Shown: piece after piece, positions 1-7,019 of the stretch | How positions within the stretch are numbered: position 1 is the first letter of the stretch | Layout: every line of letters begins with the position of its first letter | DNA from: a virus | IMG/VR virus record: IMGVR_UViG_3300042451_001715 | Coordinates: 1 to 51,314 of that record | DNA: 51,314 nt | Direction: 5' to 3' (one strand) | Position numbers and translations under genes: made by a program | The notes under the pieces: model-generated | What the model saw: only the letters and a program-made list of their open reading frames with translations | The model's database searches: none | What the model was told of the DNA's origin: nothing

Positions 1-2245
1 TATTACCCGTGCAATTTTCAAAAGTGCCAGTTACTTGACTAGCCCTTCCTCCAAAACTATATGTTCCTGAAGGGGTAGAGCATCCTCTAAAAATACCAGT
101 CGCGCTTGCATCAAACCCACCCCCAAAAGAATAAGTAGTTCCTCTACAGTTCACAAATGTTCCAGCAGCATTACCCCCAGACCCACCAAAACTTGCCCAC
201 CCTCCTACACATCCCGTAAATGTTCCGCTTGTTATTACCCCTTGACCAAAACTAGAGTCTCCACCAACGCAATTTTCAAAAACTTGCAATGACTTGCTTC
301 CTGCAATTTTAAAGTTTTGACTGCCTACCGAAATACCAGTCACACGAACATCGTTAGCAGTAACATTGAGCGTATTGCCGCTTACAAATACAATAGGGGT
401 TTGTGTTTGCGAACCAAGACCAACTAAATCCACAAATTCATCATCAATAAAAAGCTCGGCTGAAAGCGCGTAGCTGCCGGGGAAAATGATAAGGCTGGCG
501 CGATTCGTGGCAGATTTCGCTGCGCCATTTGGAGTCAGGGCTTTTGCTTCAGCGTATTTTGTTGCGAGGTTATCTCCAGGCTTTGCGATGATGTAGCTGG
601 AAGCGGAAAGGCTAAGTGCGCCAATATCGGCAGGCGTAAGCGCATCCGTTCCGCCTGTGGCGTGGGAGGATTTGTGCGTGGTCGATGCCTTGCCAGCGTC
701 AATCGTATCTTGGTCTGAGCTTGTCCGGTAAGGCGTGAGGGCGGCGGGTTGTAAAGCAGAATCAGCTTTGGTTCCCTGTGCTGAGGTTGCGTAGTCGGTC
801 GATGCCGTAGCCGCTGCTGTGCCGAGAGTTGGGAGGTCGGTCAGGTCGTTGTAGCTCGTCACGCCGCCGTCCAACCCCGGCTCTCCAGCAATTGAAACAT
901 TCCAAGTCGAGTAAGTTCCGCTGCCGGATATTTTTGTGACAGTTAGCCCCCACGCATAAAACCCTCCCGCTGGGATGCCTACTGTCAGCTGGCCCTCTAT
1001 CCAAGTGCTTGAGTTTGCGGACAATCTAACTCGATTACCAGTAGAATAAGCCGTTGCAAGCGCAGCGACCATATTAGGCGAATTGCTGGGTTGGGCCATA
1101 CTACCCAAAATAAGCGCTTTAGTTCCCGTTGATACATCTATATTAAGAGAAGTAAATGTGAGGTTATACCCGCGACCATTGACTCCGTTAGAGCCCGCAG
1201 CACCTTTCAGATCATCCAGCGCAACAAGGTCAGTCCATGTGGTTCCGCCGACATACCGCCATTGGAGATGAGTCGTTCCTTTTTGAAGTTCTACTTCACT
1301 TCCGTCATCTCCCGCTGCGCCGTCACTCCCATCGGAGCCCTTCAGATCATCCAGCGCAACCAGATTGGTCCATGTGGCTTCGCCAACATACCGCCATTGA
1401 ATGTGAGTAGCGCTTTTTTGAAGCTCTACTTCACTTCCGTCAGCCCCATCAGCCCCGTCGCCTCCGTCACTTCCATCCAAACCCTTTTGGGCAATCCTTG
1501 TCCAGAAAGCACCTTCGGAGGGGGTGTCCCCCACATTCCCGCCGTTACTATGCTTCCGATACCAAGTTTCCCCTAAGTAAGTAGCAACATCTCCAACCGC
1601 ATACGGTAGGCCCGGATTGTAAGCCCCCGTGAAATTCCATAGCGCGTCAGCTCCCGCTGCTCCGGTGTCGCCCTTGTCGCCTTTGGGACCAACATCTCCG
1701 GTGTCGCCTTTATCGCCTTTCGCTCCTGCGGCTCCCGCTGCTCCGGTGTCGCCCTTGTCGCCTTTGGGACCAACATCTCCGGTGTCGCCTTTATCGCCTT
1801 TATCGCCTTTCGCTCCTGCGGCTCCCGCTGCTCCGGTGTCGCCCTTGTCGCCTTTGGGACCAACATCTCCGGTGTCGCCTTTATCGCCTTTCGCTCCTGC
1901 GGCTCCCGCTGCTCCGGTGTCGCCTTTCGGCCCGACACTTCCGGTATCACCCTTGGGGCCGGCGTCACCGTCAGCGCCTTTTAGATCGTCTAATGCAATT
2001 AGATCAGTCCAAGTAAGCTCTCCTTCATACCGCCACTGGATATGGGTAGTTCCCTTTTGAAACTCTACTTCACGCCCATTCCCGCCACCATTGGCAGCAA
2101 GAGCCGCGATGGCCTGCGCCGTGCGAAGCGGAGTCATCCATCGATCATTGTTGAGTCCGGATTCAGCATCTACTTTCGTTGCCTTAGTTGGCTGGAAACG
2201 ATTGTTTGCCGGTCCAGAAGAAGCATTATTATTGAGAGAATTCAT
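1..2245 (-). CDS. collagen-repeat tail fibre protein (partial, C-terminus off the left edge)
   Basis: An open frame runs from an ATG at 2245 to the window edge (about 748 residues, no stop seen). It starts MNSLNNNASSGPANN. A triplet-repeat collagen-like stretch (GPKGDTG, GAKGDKGD) spans about residues 95-200. After it comes an aromatic module (around WNFTGAYNPGLPYAVGD) resembling carbohydrate-binding type 5/12 folds. A roughly 38-residue module with the core HIQWRY...W.DLVALDDLKG occurs three times (near 2000-2080, 1330-1450 and 1200-1300). The last 100 visible residues are Gly/Cys/Thr/Phe repeats (TGTFENC, YSFGG) typical of a beta-helix shaft. This layout is usual for trimeric phage tail fibres and receptor-binding proteins. 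The start lies 4 bp after the stop of the adaptor-like gene at 2250, so the two are probably co-transcribed. The frame was hand-translated at several points; fibre identity is inferred from architecture. Confidence 0.85.
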   Translation of the reverse strand, partial: MNSLNNNASSGPANNRFQPTKATKVDAESGLNNDRWMTPLRTAQAIAALAANGGGNGREVEFQKGTTHIQWRYEGELTWTDLIALDDLKGADGDAGPKGDTGSVGPKGDTGAAGAAGAKGDKGDTGDVGPKGDKGDTGAAGAAGAKGDKGDKGDTGDVGPKGDKGDTGAAGAAGAKGDKGDTGDVGPKGDKGDTGAAGADALWNFTGAYNPGLPYAVGDVATYLGETWYRKHSNGGNVGDTPSEGAFWTRIAQKGLDGSDGGDGADGADGSEVELQKSATHIQWRYVGEATWTNLVALDDLKGSDGSDGAAGDDGSEVELQKGTTHLQWRYVGGTTWTDLVALDDLKGAAGSNGVNGRGYNLTFTSLNIDVSTGTKALILGSMAQPSNSPNMVAALATAYSTGNRVRLSANSSTWIEGQLTVGIPAGGFYAWGLTVTKISGSGTYSTWNVSIAGEPGLDGGVTSYNDLTDLPTLGTAAATASTDYATSAQGTKADSALQPAALTPYRTSSDQDTIDAGKASTTHKSSHATGGTDALTPADIGALSLSASSYIIAKPGDNLATKYAEAKALTPNGAAKSATNRASLIIFPGSYALSAELFIDDEFVDLVGLGSQTQTPIVFVSGNTLNVTANDVRVTGISVGSQNFKIAGSKSLQVFENCVGGDSSFGQGVITSGTFTGCVGGWASFGGSGGNAAGTFVNCRGTTYSFGGGFDASATGIFRGCSTPSGTYSFGGRASQVTGTFENCTGN
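1648..1930 (-). repeat. tandem 81-90 bp repeats encoding the collagen-like stretch
   Basis: Three full copies and one partial copy of an 81 bp unit lie head to tail; the middle copy carries an extra 9 bp (one extra Gly-Asp-Lys triplet). Unit differences are multiples of nine bases, so both the frame and the Gly-X-Y register are kept. This suggests length variation by slippage or recombination in the fibre gene. Confidence 0.85.
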
Positions 2246-2249
2246 GGCA

Positions 2250-3134
2250 TTAAAAACCGTTGGGTGTTCCTACATTGTATTCAGCAGGCGCATGGGTATG
2301 GGCCAATCGCGGAATTTTGTTTGCAAGCACATCGGCTGCACGGTCGGCAATAAGCCGAATCGTTTCGGGATTGCGCCAAAGCGGGCTAATTATCAAAGCG
2401 GCTTCTACAAGCGGGACAAGAATCTCATCGGCATAGTGATTCAAAATTGGAATTTCGATGGGATCAGCGATGTGCCCTGCATTTAATATGATTGCCGCAA
2501 GCTCCACTTCAAACCGAACGGTGCAATCTTGCGTTGGGGCGGGGTGAATGCGCAGAAGACTTGTGGTTTGCCCGCCAAGCACGACTCCAAGACTATCCAC
2601 GGCGTAATGCGTAGGCTGGGCTGGAGAGAGAAGTGTAAGCTCGCGCCGGTTGCGGATCAGGCCATCGCGTTCAGGGCGGAGTTCCAACGGGCGGTTGCTC
2701 CCATAGTAAAGTCGCGGGGGAGAGGTAAGCCGTTCAATGCTGCCTGGGATTGAAACGCTGTCAAATAAAATCAAACCAGTGGCTGTCAGGCTCTCTCCGA
2801 TCCACGAGTCAAGCACGGTGCTTTCTCCGGTGATCTCGTTGTCGGGGCTTTGTCCTGCAATGCGGAGTCCGCAGCCCAACCAAGCAAGATCAAATGGCTC
2901 ATCTTCGAGATGGTTATCGTATTTTGCTGAAAAATTCAGCGTTACCGGCAACGGCGCGCGAAAAACAGTGGAAATCGTGCTGCGCTTCAAAAGTGGCGGG
3001 GCTTCGCGATAGAACTGCTGCAGCCCGCTGTTGCAGGCGGCAAGCACATCGAGAAGCGCGTCCCCGCCCAAGTCGGCGGGATCGGGAACACCAAGATGCC
3101 TGGCGGCGGCGCGGGCGAGTTGCAGGGTGTTCAT
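2250..3134 (-). CDS. probable head-tail connector / tail protein
   Basis: 294 residues. It begins MNTLQLARAAARHLG, a short helical start seen in phage connector proteins. The middle is beta-rich and the C-terminus is helical and hydrophobic (EILVPLVEAALIISPLWRN...IRLIADRAADVLANK), as in tail-tube or adaptor-like proteins encoded beside SU10-type adaptors. ATG overlaps the stop of the gene at 3131-3856 (ATGA), so translation is coupled, and it ends 4 bp before the fibre gene. It lies between an adaptor-like gene and the fibre in the structural operon. No catalytic motif is visible. The structural role is inferred mainly from position; family assignment is uncertain. Confidence 0.6.
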   Translation of the reverse strand: MNTLQLARAAARHLGVPDPADLGGDALLDVLAACNSGLQQFYREAPPLLKRSTISTVFRAPLPVTLNFSAKYDNHLEDEPFDLAWLGCGLRIAGQSPDNEITGESTVLDSWIGESLTATGLILFDSVSIPGSIERLTSPPRLYYGSNRPLELRPERDGLIRNRRELTLLSPAQPTHYAVDSLGVVLGGQTTSLLRIHPAPTQDCTVRFEVELAAIILNAGHIADPIEIPILNHYADEILVPLVEAALIISPLWRNPETIRLIADRAADVLANKIPRLAHTHAPAEYNVGTPNGF

Positions 3135-3856
3135 CGCTGTCCTCCTTGCGTGTTGCCGCCTGCAATGGCCGCTGCGGGCGGAGCGGGCACGGCGGGCGCG
3201 GCCATGCCAAGCAGCGAGAGAGCGCGTTGGTAGTCGGCCCGTAGGTCCGGCAGTCGCCCGGCATCGCTCTCGCTGTAAAAAGAAGATGTTGCCATTCCAA
3301 ATCGCACTAATGGCCTCAAAATACTTTCATGGTATTTGTGCGGGACAGGCGGGACAATGGCCGTGTTTGCAAGGTCTGCCACAACATAGGATGGAGGCTC
3401 TTGCACGACCGGCACAGTAAGCGCAACCGAAGCATCCGGTGTTGGCACTACATAAAAACGCAAAGCAACGGGATCGCTTCCTGCGGTGCGTGTGCCTTCA
3501 ATAAAATAGGCCACCGGCGGAGCGGGATCGAGCGTGGTGAGAGTGCCAAAATAAAGCGCGCCGAAATCTTGGAATTGGCTGCGTGTTTCCAGCCGTATGA
3601 GCGGCCGGTTGTTCATTCGCACTGGTTCCAACACGCGCTGCACGGCAGACGGCAGCACCACGGAAGCTGTGTTGGCGGGAATAGTTATCGAAAGTTCCTC
3701 GCGGGAGTAAAAATCTTCTCCGGCGAGTTGCATGAGTTGCAGTGCGCCGTTTATATCGGCCAGCGCGCGGTCTCGCATAAACGCAGGCGCTCCGGCGGGG
3801 TTGTAAAGTCCCACGACGGCCAAGGCATCTGCGTAAAGTGCGGAAAGAGTAAGCAT
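3131..3856 (-). CDS. phage adaptor-like protein (SU10 adaptor/DUF6682 type)
   Basis: 241 residues. The N-terminal helices (FMRDRALADINGALQLMQ) followed by a beta domain with an arginine-rich edge (PVRMNNRPLIRLETRSQF) and a long C-terminal helical segment (HESILRPLVRFGMAT...LRADYQRALSLLG) resemble the adaptor proteins that sit below the portal in podovirus-like phages such as SU10. The C-terminal 25 residues are Ala/Pro/Gly-rich and probably disordered. Its ATG overlaps the stop of the upstream gene by one base and its stop overlaps the next ATG, so it is embedded in a coupled operon. The match is from sequence pattern only. Confidence 0.55.
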   Translation of the reverse strand: MLTLSALYADALAVVGLYNPAGAPAFMRDRALADINGALQLMQLAGEDFYSREELSITIPANTASVVLPSAVQRVLEPVRMNNRPLIRLETRSQFQDFGALYFGTLTTLDPAPPVAYFIEGTRTAGSDPVALRFYVVPTPDASVALTVPVVQEPPSYVVADLANTAIVPPVPHKYHESILRPLVRFGMATSSFYSESDAGRLPDLRADYQRALSLLGMAAPAVPAPPAAAIAGGNTQGGQR

Positions 3857-4164
3857 CAGTCAGGCAAGGTGGGGAGAAGTTTGCGTTTTTTTCTAACAGG
3901 CGAATCAGCATCGCTGGCCAATTCCAAAGATTCAGGGAAATTGGAAGGAGCGTCCACGGCGATGACCTCGATGTGCATATCCATTTGATCCCAAGCTCTC
4001 ATAAATGCCAAAGCCTCGTTGGTAATGCGGGCGAGCGTGCCGGCATCTTCTGCCACTATTTGTTTCCAGACATGGCGATTGTAGGCATCCATCCATTGGA
4101 ACGCGCCAACATCGGGCCTCCGGTAACGGCTCTTGATATTTAGGGCAATAATGTATGCAGGCAT
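3856..4164 (-). CDS. small structural-operon protein of unknown function
   Basis: 102 residues, not recognised. It is rich in aromatic and charged residues in the first half (MPAYIIALNIKSRYRRPD) and ends in a basic tail (SPVRKKRKLLPTLPD). It lies directly downstream of the major capsid gene, behind a strong hairpin, and its stop overlaps the next start. The position suggests a minor head or head-completion protein, but no motif supports that. Confidence 0.6.
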   Translation of the reverse strand: MPAYIIALNIKSRYRRPDVGAFQWMDAYNRHVWKQIVAEDAGTLARITNEALAFMRAWDQMDMHIEVIAVDAPSNFPESLELASDADSPVRKKRKLLPTLPD

Positions 4165-4182
4165 GATTAAGTGTTGGGGAAA

Positions 4183-4207
4183 CCCCGGAGGCGCAGGCCC
4201 TCCGGGG
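4183..4207 (-). terminator. hairpin downstream of the major capsid gene
   Basis: A 9 bp GC-only-plus-one-AT stem (CCCCGGAGG / CCTCCGGGG) with a 7 nt loop lies 17 nt beyond the capsid stop on the minus-strand transcript. It is followed by TTTCCCC. It could be a partial terminator or a 3' stabilising hairpin that raises capsid mRNA over the downstream adaptor genes. The short T run makes full termination doubtful. Confidence 0.6.
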
Positions 4208-4223
4208 ATCGTCCCTAAGTTGG

Positions 4224-5720
4224 TCAGCTAATCGTCGGCAGGCTCACGCCTGGGATCGAGATGGCGTGGGTGAGGCGCACGGCGCTTGGCACGCGGCCAA
4301 GGCGGTCCTTGCGGAGAGATTGGCCGAACACGGAGACGATGTATCGCTCCATGAGGAAGCCGCCCTCTTTGTCATCCTGCACACGCTGGTTGCGATGCTT
4401 GCCGTATCCACGGTAAGCGGCGCGTTTGCCAAGCATGAAGCTGTGGCCAAGTGGCACGCCATTAGCGTTGCATTGCACCACAAGCGATCCTGCGGGATGC
4501 GTGTCGGTGTGCCTGTTCAGCCATGCTCCGGTGTTCCATACCACATTGCCAAGCGTGGTCACGCGGTCGCCGGAGGCGGCTGCACCGAGGCGCTTGGTAA
4601 TGGTGATCTGGTTGCCGTTGTTGCCAGTGGTGTAGGCATACATTCCGATTTTACCTGGATCGGTCGCGGCGTTAGCCGGATTGATGATGAGCAGGTAGTG
4701 CGTGTTGGCGTCTTGACCCACTGTGGTAGCTCCACCGGCTGTCGCATCAAGATTCCCGATGAACTTGTATTGGAAGTTCTCGAAATACTTGAAGTATTTC
4801 TTTTTGGTCTTCGCCGCGCTGGTCGAGTTGCCTCCGCCGGTCACAGCAAATGGGGCTGTGCCTGGAGCGATGGCTGTTCCCAAACGGGCTTGCGGGTTGA
4901 GCGGGCTTCCAATCGCACCTTCGCCGTCGTGGTCGATAGGAGTGTATTCCGTGATGATGTGTCCTTTTGGAGCGGAGTATCCACCTTCAAAGAGCATCTT
5001 CGCGTATTGCTCCACTTTCGTGTCGCGCAGGATTTGCTTGTAGGTGGGGTCCATGTCCAGGCTGAACAACGCATCGCTTGTGGCGATTACGGTGTTACGG
5101 AACACGGGTTGTCCGTTCTTGAGCGCACCAACTTGAGCGGGTTCGCCACCTTTGGTTTTCAGAATAGCTCCCAAGCCGATGATCTCATCCCAGTCCAGTG
5201 TGTCTGCGCTGGTGAGCGTGTTGACTGTTTTCCCGCCTGCGTAGAGGATGTTGTCGGAAGGCAGGGACTCGCGGAACATCATGAAAAGCTGTTCGCTCTT
5301 CAAGCGTCCGGCCCATGCACCCTGCTGGGTGTTAAAGCCGGTCTGGATTTCGTTGCGCATTCCCATGAGTTCTTCGGTGCGCTCTGAGACGCGAACGCCG
5401 TGACGCACCCAATCGACAACAAGGTCGTGGGTATTGATGAGGAATTCCTCGTAGTCGTCTTGGGTCTCGAAAATCTGCTCGCCGATGTGCGGTTCGTCGT
5501 AGAATCCGCTGCCAACGGTGAAGGTGATTTTTTGACCACGGCCTTTGGAGAGGTCGGTTTTCTCGAAAATGATCGAGTTGGGGCCTCCCTCCATAGGTGC
5601 GAAGAAGTCTTCGCTTTGCTCGAACAAGTCGATTCCGGATTGCCACAGCCGCCGGACTGCGTCCGGAGCCATCGTGGCGAGTTTTGTGCCCGTGACGGGC
5701 GCTGAGATGTCGTATGCCAT
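4224..5720 (-). CDS. major capsid protein (N4-gp56 / DUF4043 family)
   Basis: 498 residues. Family-type features are an early helical segment with SGIDLFEQSEDFFAPMEG, then a beta strand block LSKGRGQKITFTVGSGF (the gp56-like 'GrGd.vtf.l' region), the helix VRVSERTEELMG, and a late arginine-rich C-terminus ending in THAISIPGVSLPTIS. These fit the HK97-fold capsid proteins of N4-like and SU10-like phages. Length is normal for the family. A Lys-rich patch (AAKTKKKYFKYFENFQYKF begins near residue 305) may be an inserted loop. It is placed right after the scaffold gene, with a hairpin in the 93 bp gap, as expected for capsid-scaffold pairs. ATG was chosen because the N-terminus MAYDISAPVTG looks natural and the upstream gap has no in-frame extension. 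Confidence 0.85.
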   Translation of the reverse strand: MAYDISAPVTGTKLATMAPDAVRRLWQSGIDLFEQSEDFFAPMEGGPNSIIFEKTDLSKGRGQKITFTVGSGFYDEPHIGEQIFETQDDYEEFLINTHDLVVDWVRHGVRVSERTEELMGMRNEIQTGFNTQQGAWAGRLKSEQLFMMFRESLPSDNILYAGGKTVNTLTSADTLDWDEIIGLGAILKTKGGEPAQVGALKNGQPVFRNTVIATSDALFSLDMDPTYKQILRDTKVEQYAKMLFEGGYSAPKGHIITEYTPIDHDGEGAIGSPLNPQARLGTAIAPGTAPFAVTGGGNSTSAAKTKKKYFKYFENFQYKFIGNLDATAGGATTVGQDANTHYLLIINPANAATDPGKIGMYAYTTGNNGNQITITKRLGAAASGDRVTTLGNVVWNTGAWLNRHTDTHPAGSLVVQCNANGVPLGHSFMLGKRAAYRGYGKHRNQRVQDDKEGGFLMERYIVSVFGQSLRKDRLGRVPSAVRLTHAISIPGVSLPTIS

Positions 5721-5762
5721 AATTTTCGGTTTTTGTTGTGACCGCTTATGGCTGCTTAACGC

Positions 5763-5782
5763 CGCCAGCTACATTGCTGGCG
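5763..5782 (-). promoter_or_regulatory. hairpin in the scaffold-capsid gap
   Basis: A perfect 7 bp inverted repeat (CGCCAGC / GCTGGCG, 6 nt loop) sits in the 93 bp between scaffold and capsid genes. It may protect or process the capsid mRNA so that capsid outnumbers scaffold. There is no T run after it, so a terminator is unlikely. Confidence 0.5.
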
Positions 5783-5813
5783 AACTCCAACTCTGAAAAC
5801 GAGAATCTACTGT

Positions 5814-6923
5814 CTATTGAAGACTGTGAATCATTTGATCGTATTCAAAAGTAGAGCGCGGAAGGCCGTTTGGCAGAGATGAGGCGGTCGTCGGTGTGAT
5901 TGTGCGGTCGCCGCCGGAAGCGACGGGCGACTGCTGGTTTGTGCGACGAACCGCTGCACTTTGCTGCACGGCTTGCGGGCGTGGAGTGGGGGCCGGAGAT
6001 GATTTGCTGGATGAAGAGGACGGAGCGATACCAAGGGCATTTGCGGCCATTTGATAAATCTTGAACGGAGCGTCCGCATCCGAAATAAGCGGGTTTTCCT
6101 GGCTCTGCATGGCAGACCAGATGCGCTCGACTTCGGCGTGGATTGGGTGCTTCGGATCAGTAGCGGCCGGATAGATTGAATCGGTCTTAGCGTAGCTTTC
6201 AGAAACCTGCTTTTGGAATTGCTGCTCACCAGTAATGACGGCCTCGCGGGCGTCTTTTAATTGGTCGCGCAATGCCTCGATTTCCTCGGTAAGCTCGTTT
6301 TGCTTGACCGTATCTATATTGGCGGCAGCTTCCTTCCGTTCGGCTCTTAACTGCTCAATTTTAGATTCAATCTCTTGAGGTGCTAATATGGGCTTGACAT
6401 TTTCTGTTTGCTTTTCGCTGTCAACAGGAGCGTCAGAAATCCCAAGCGCCTCTTTGGCGCGAGCAAAAGCTGTGTCAAAATTGATCGGCGTGCCGTTATT
6501 GACCGCCTGCCGGTAGATTTGGAGAGCAAAAGCGTTGGTGTCATCGTGTGTTGTCACTCGCTGACGGCGCTTCACGCTGTCTTCTTCCGACTCGGTTGGG
6601 CTTGGCGGCGTCTCGTCCGTGGCTGGGATTGTGTCTTGGTCAGCGTCGTTTGGTGGAGCGTCGTTCCCTTCGGTGGCAGGTGGGTTATCCCCTACCTGGT
6701 CAGCGTCGTTTGCGGCGTCCCCATCGGTGGCCGGTTCCAAGGCTTCCTGCAGCCTCTTCATGTAATCATCCATGGCCGCCACTCCCTCCGTAGCCGGAGC
6801 GGTGTAGGCGGTTGTCGCGGGTTGATTATCGGACGCAGTGGCCTGTGCCTCTGTGGCACTGGCATTCCCGTCCGCCGTTGCGGTGTCCAATTTGTCGGCT
6901 TGCGCCTGATCGTTAGTGGGCAT
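5814..6923 (-). CDS. probable capsid scaffold protein
   Basis: 369 residues. The first 120 are acidic and low in complexity (repeated TEG, DAADQ-like runs). A coiled coil with many Glu/Gln/Lys follows (around residues 180-230), then a compact C-terminal helical domain (DSIYPAATDPKHPIHAE...ADAPFKIYQMAANALGI) and a Ser/Pro-rich tail. Acidic, coiled-coil composition and location next to the capsid are typical of scaffolds. The C-terminal domain reappears in the secreted-looking protein at 15645-16211. A TTGACAGCG box lies 30 nt before its ATG, back to back with the portal promoter. Scaffold function is inferred from position and composition. Confidence 0.65.
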   Translation of the reverse strand: MPTNDQAQADKLDTATADGNASATEAQATASDNQPATTAYTAPATEGVAAMDDYMKRLQEALEPATDGDAANDADQVGDNPPATEGNDAPPNDADQDTIPATDETPPSPTESEEDSVKRRQRVTTHDDTNAFALQIYRQAVNNGTPINFDTAFARAKEALGISDAPVDSEKQTENVKPILAPQEIESKIEQLRAERKEAAANIDTVKQNELTEEIEALRDQLKDAREAVITGEQQFQKQVSESYAKTDSIYPAATDPKHPIHAEVERIWSAMQSQENPLISDADAPFKIYQMAANALGIAPSSSSSKSSPAPTPRPQAVQQSAAVRRTNQQSPVASGGDRTITPTTASSLPNGLPRSTFEYDQMIHSLQ

Positions 6924-6930
6924 GGCGAAG

Positions 6931-7002
6931 CCATTAGCTCGACCTCAATCCGCTGTCAAGTATTTTTTTTAAGTTGACAGCTAAAAAAAGTCAGGATATA
7001 GA
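6931..7002. promoter_or_regulatory. divergent promoters sharing an inverted -35 pair
   Basis: Two TTGACA boxes face away from each other as a perfect 8 bp inverted repeat (GCTGTCAA / TTGACAGC). On the plus strand TTGACA at 6974-6979, a 17 nt spacer and TATAGA at 6997-7002 form a near-consensus sigma-70 promoter 17 nt before the portal ATG. On the minus strand TTGACA at 6954-6959 with a 17 nt spacer reaches TAATGG (6931-6936), 7 nt before the scaffold ATG. A protein bound at the palindrome would affect both. Confidence 0.65.
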
Positions 7003-7019
7003 GCGAAGCGCCCTGTCCA

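Noticed and set aside
1650-1930. CRISPR-like regular repeats
   Set aside because: The units are head to tail without spacers and code for Gly-X-Y triplets.
1573-1968. 131-residue minus-strand frame with PEQREPQERKA repeats
   Set aside because: It is the collagen repeat read in another frame of the same strand; the Gly-X-Y frame is the real one and runs through the whole region.
1629-2060. Plus-strand Pro/Ser/Ala repeat frame
   Set aside because: It is the antisense image of the collagen repeat and has no ribosome site.
4266-5387. 373-residue plus-strand frame across the capsid gene
   Set aside because: Antisense to a clear capsid protein; composition Cys/Val/Gly-rich as in shadows, no ribosome site.
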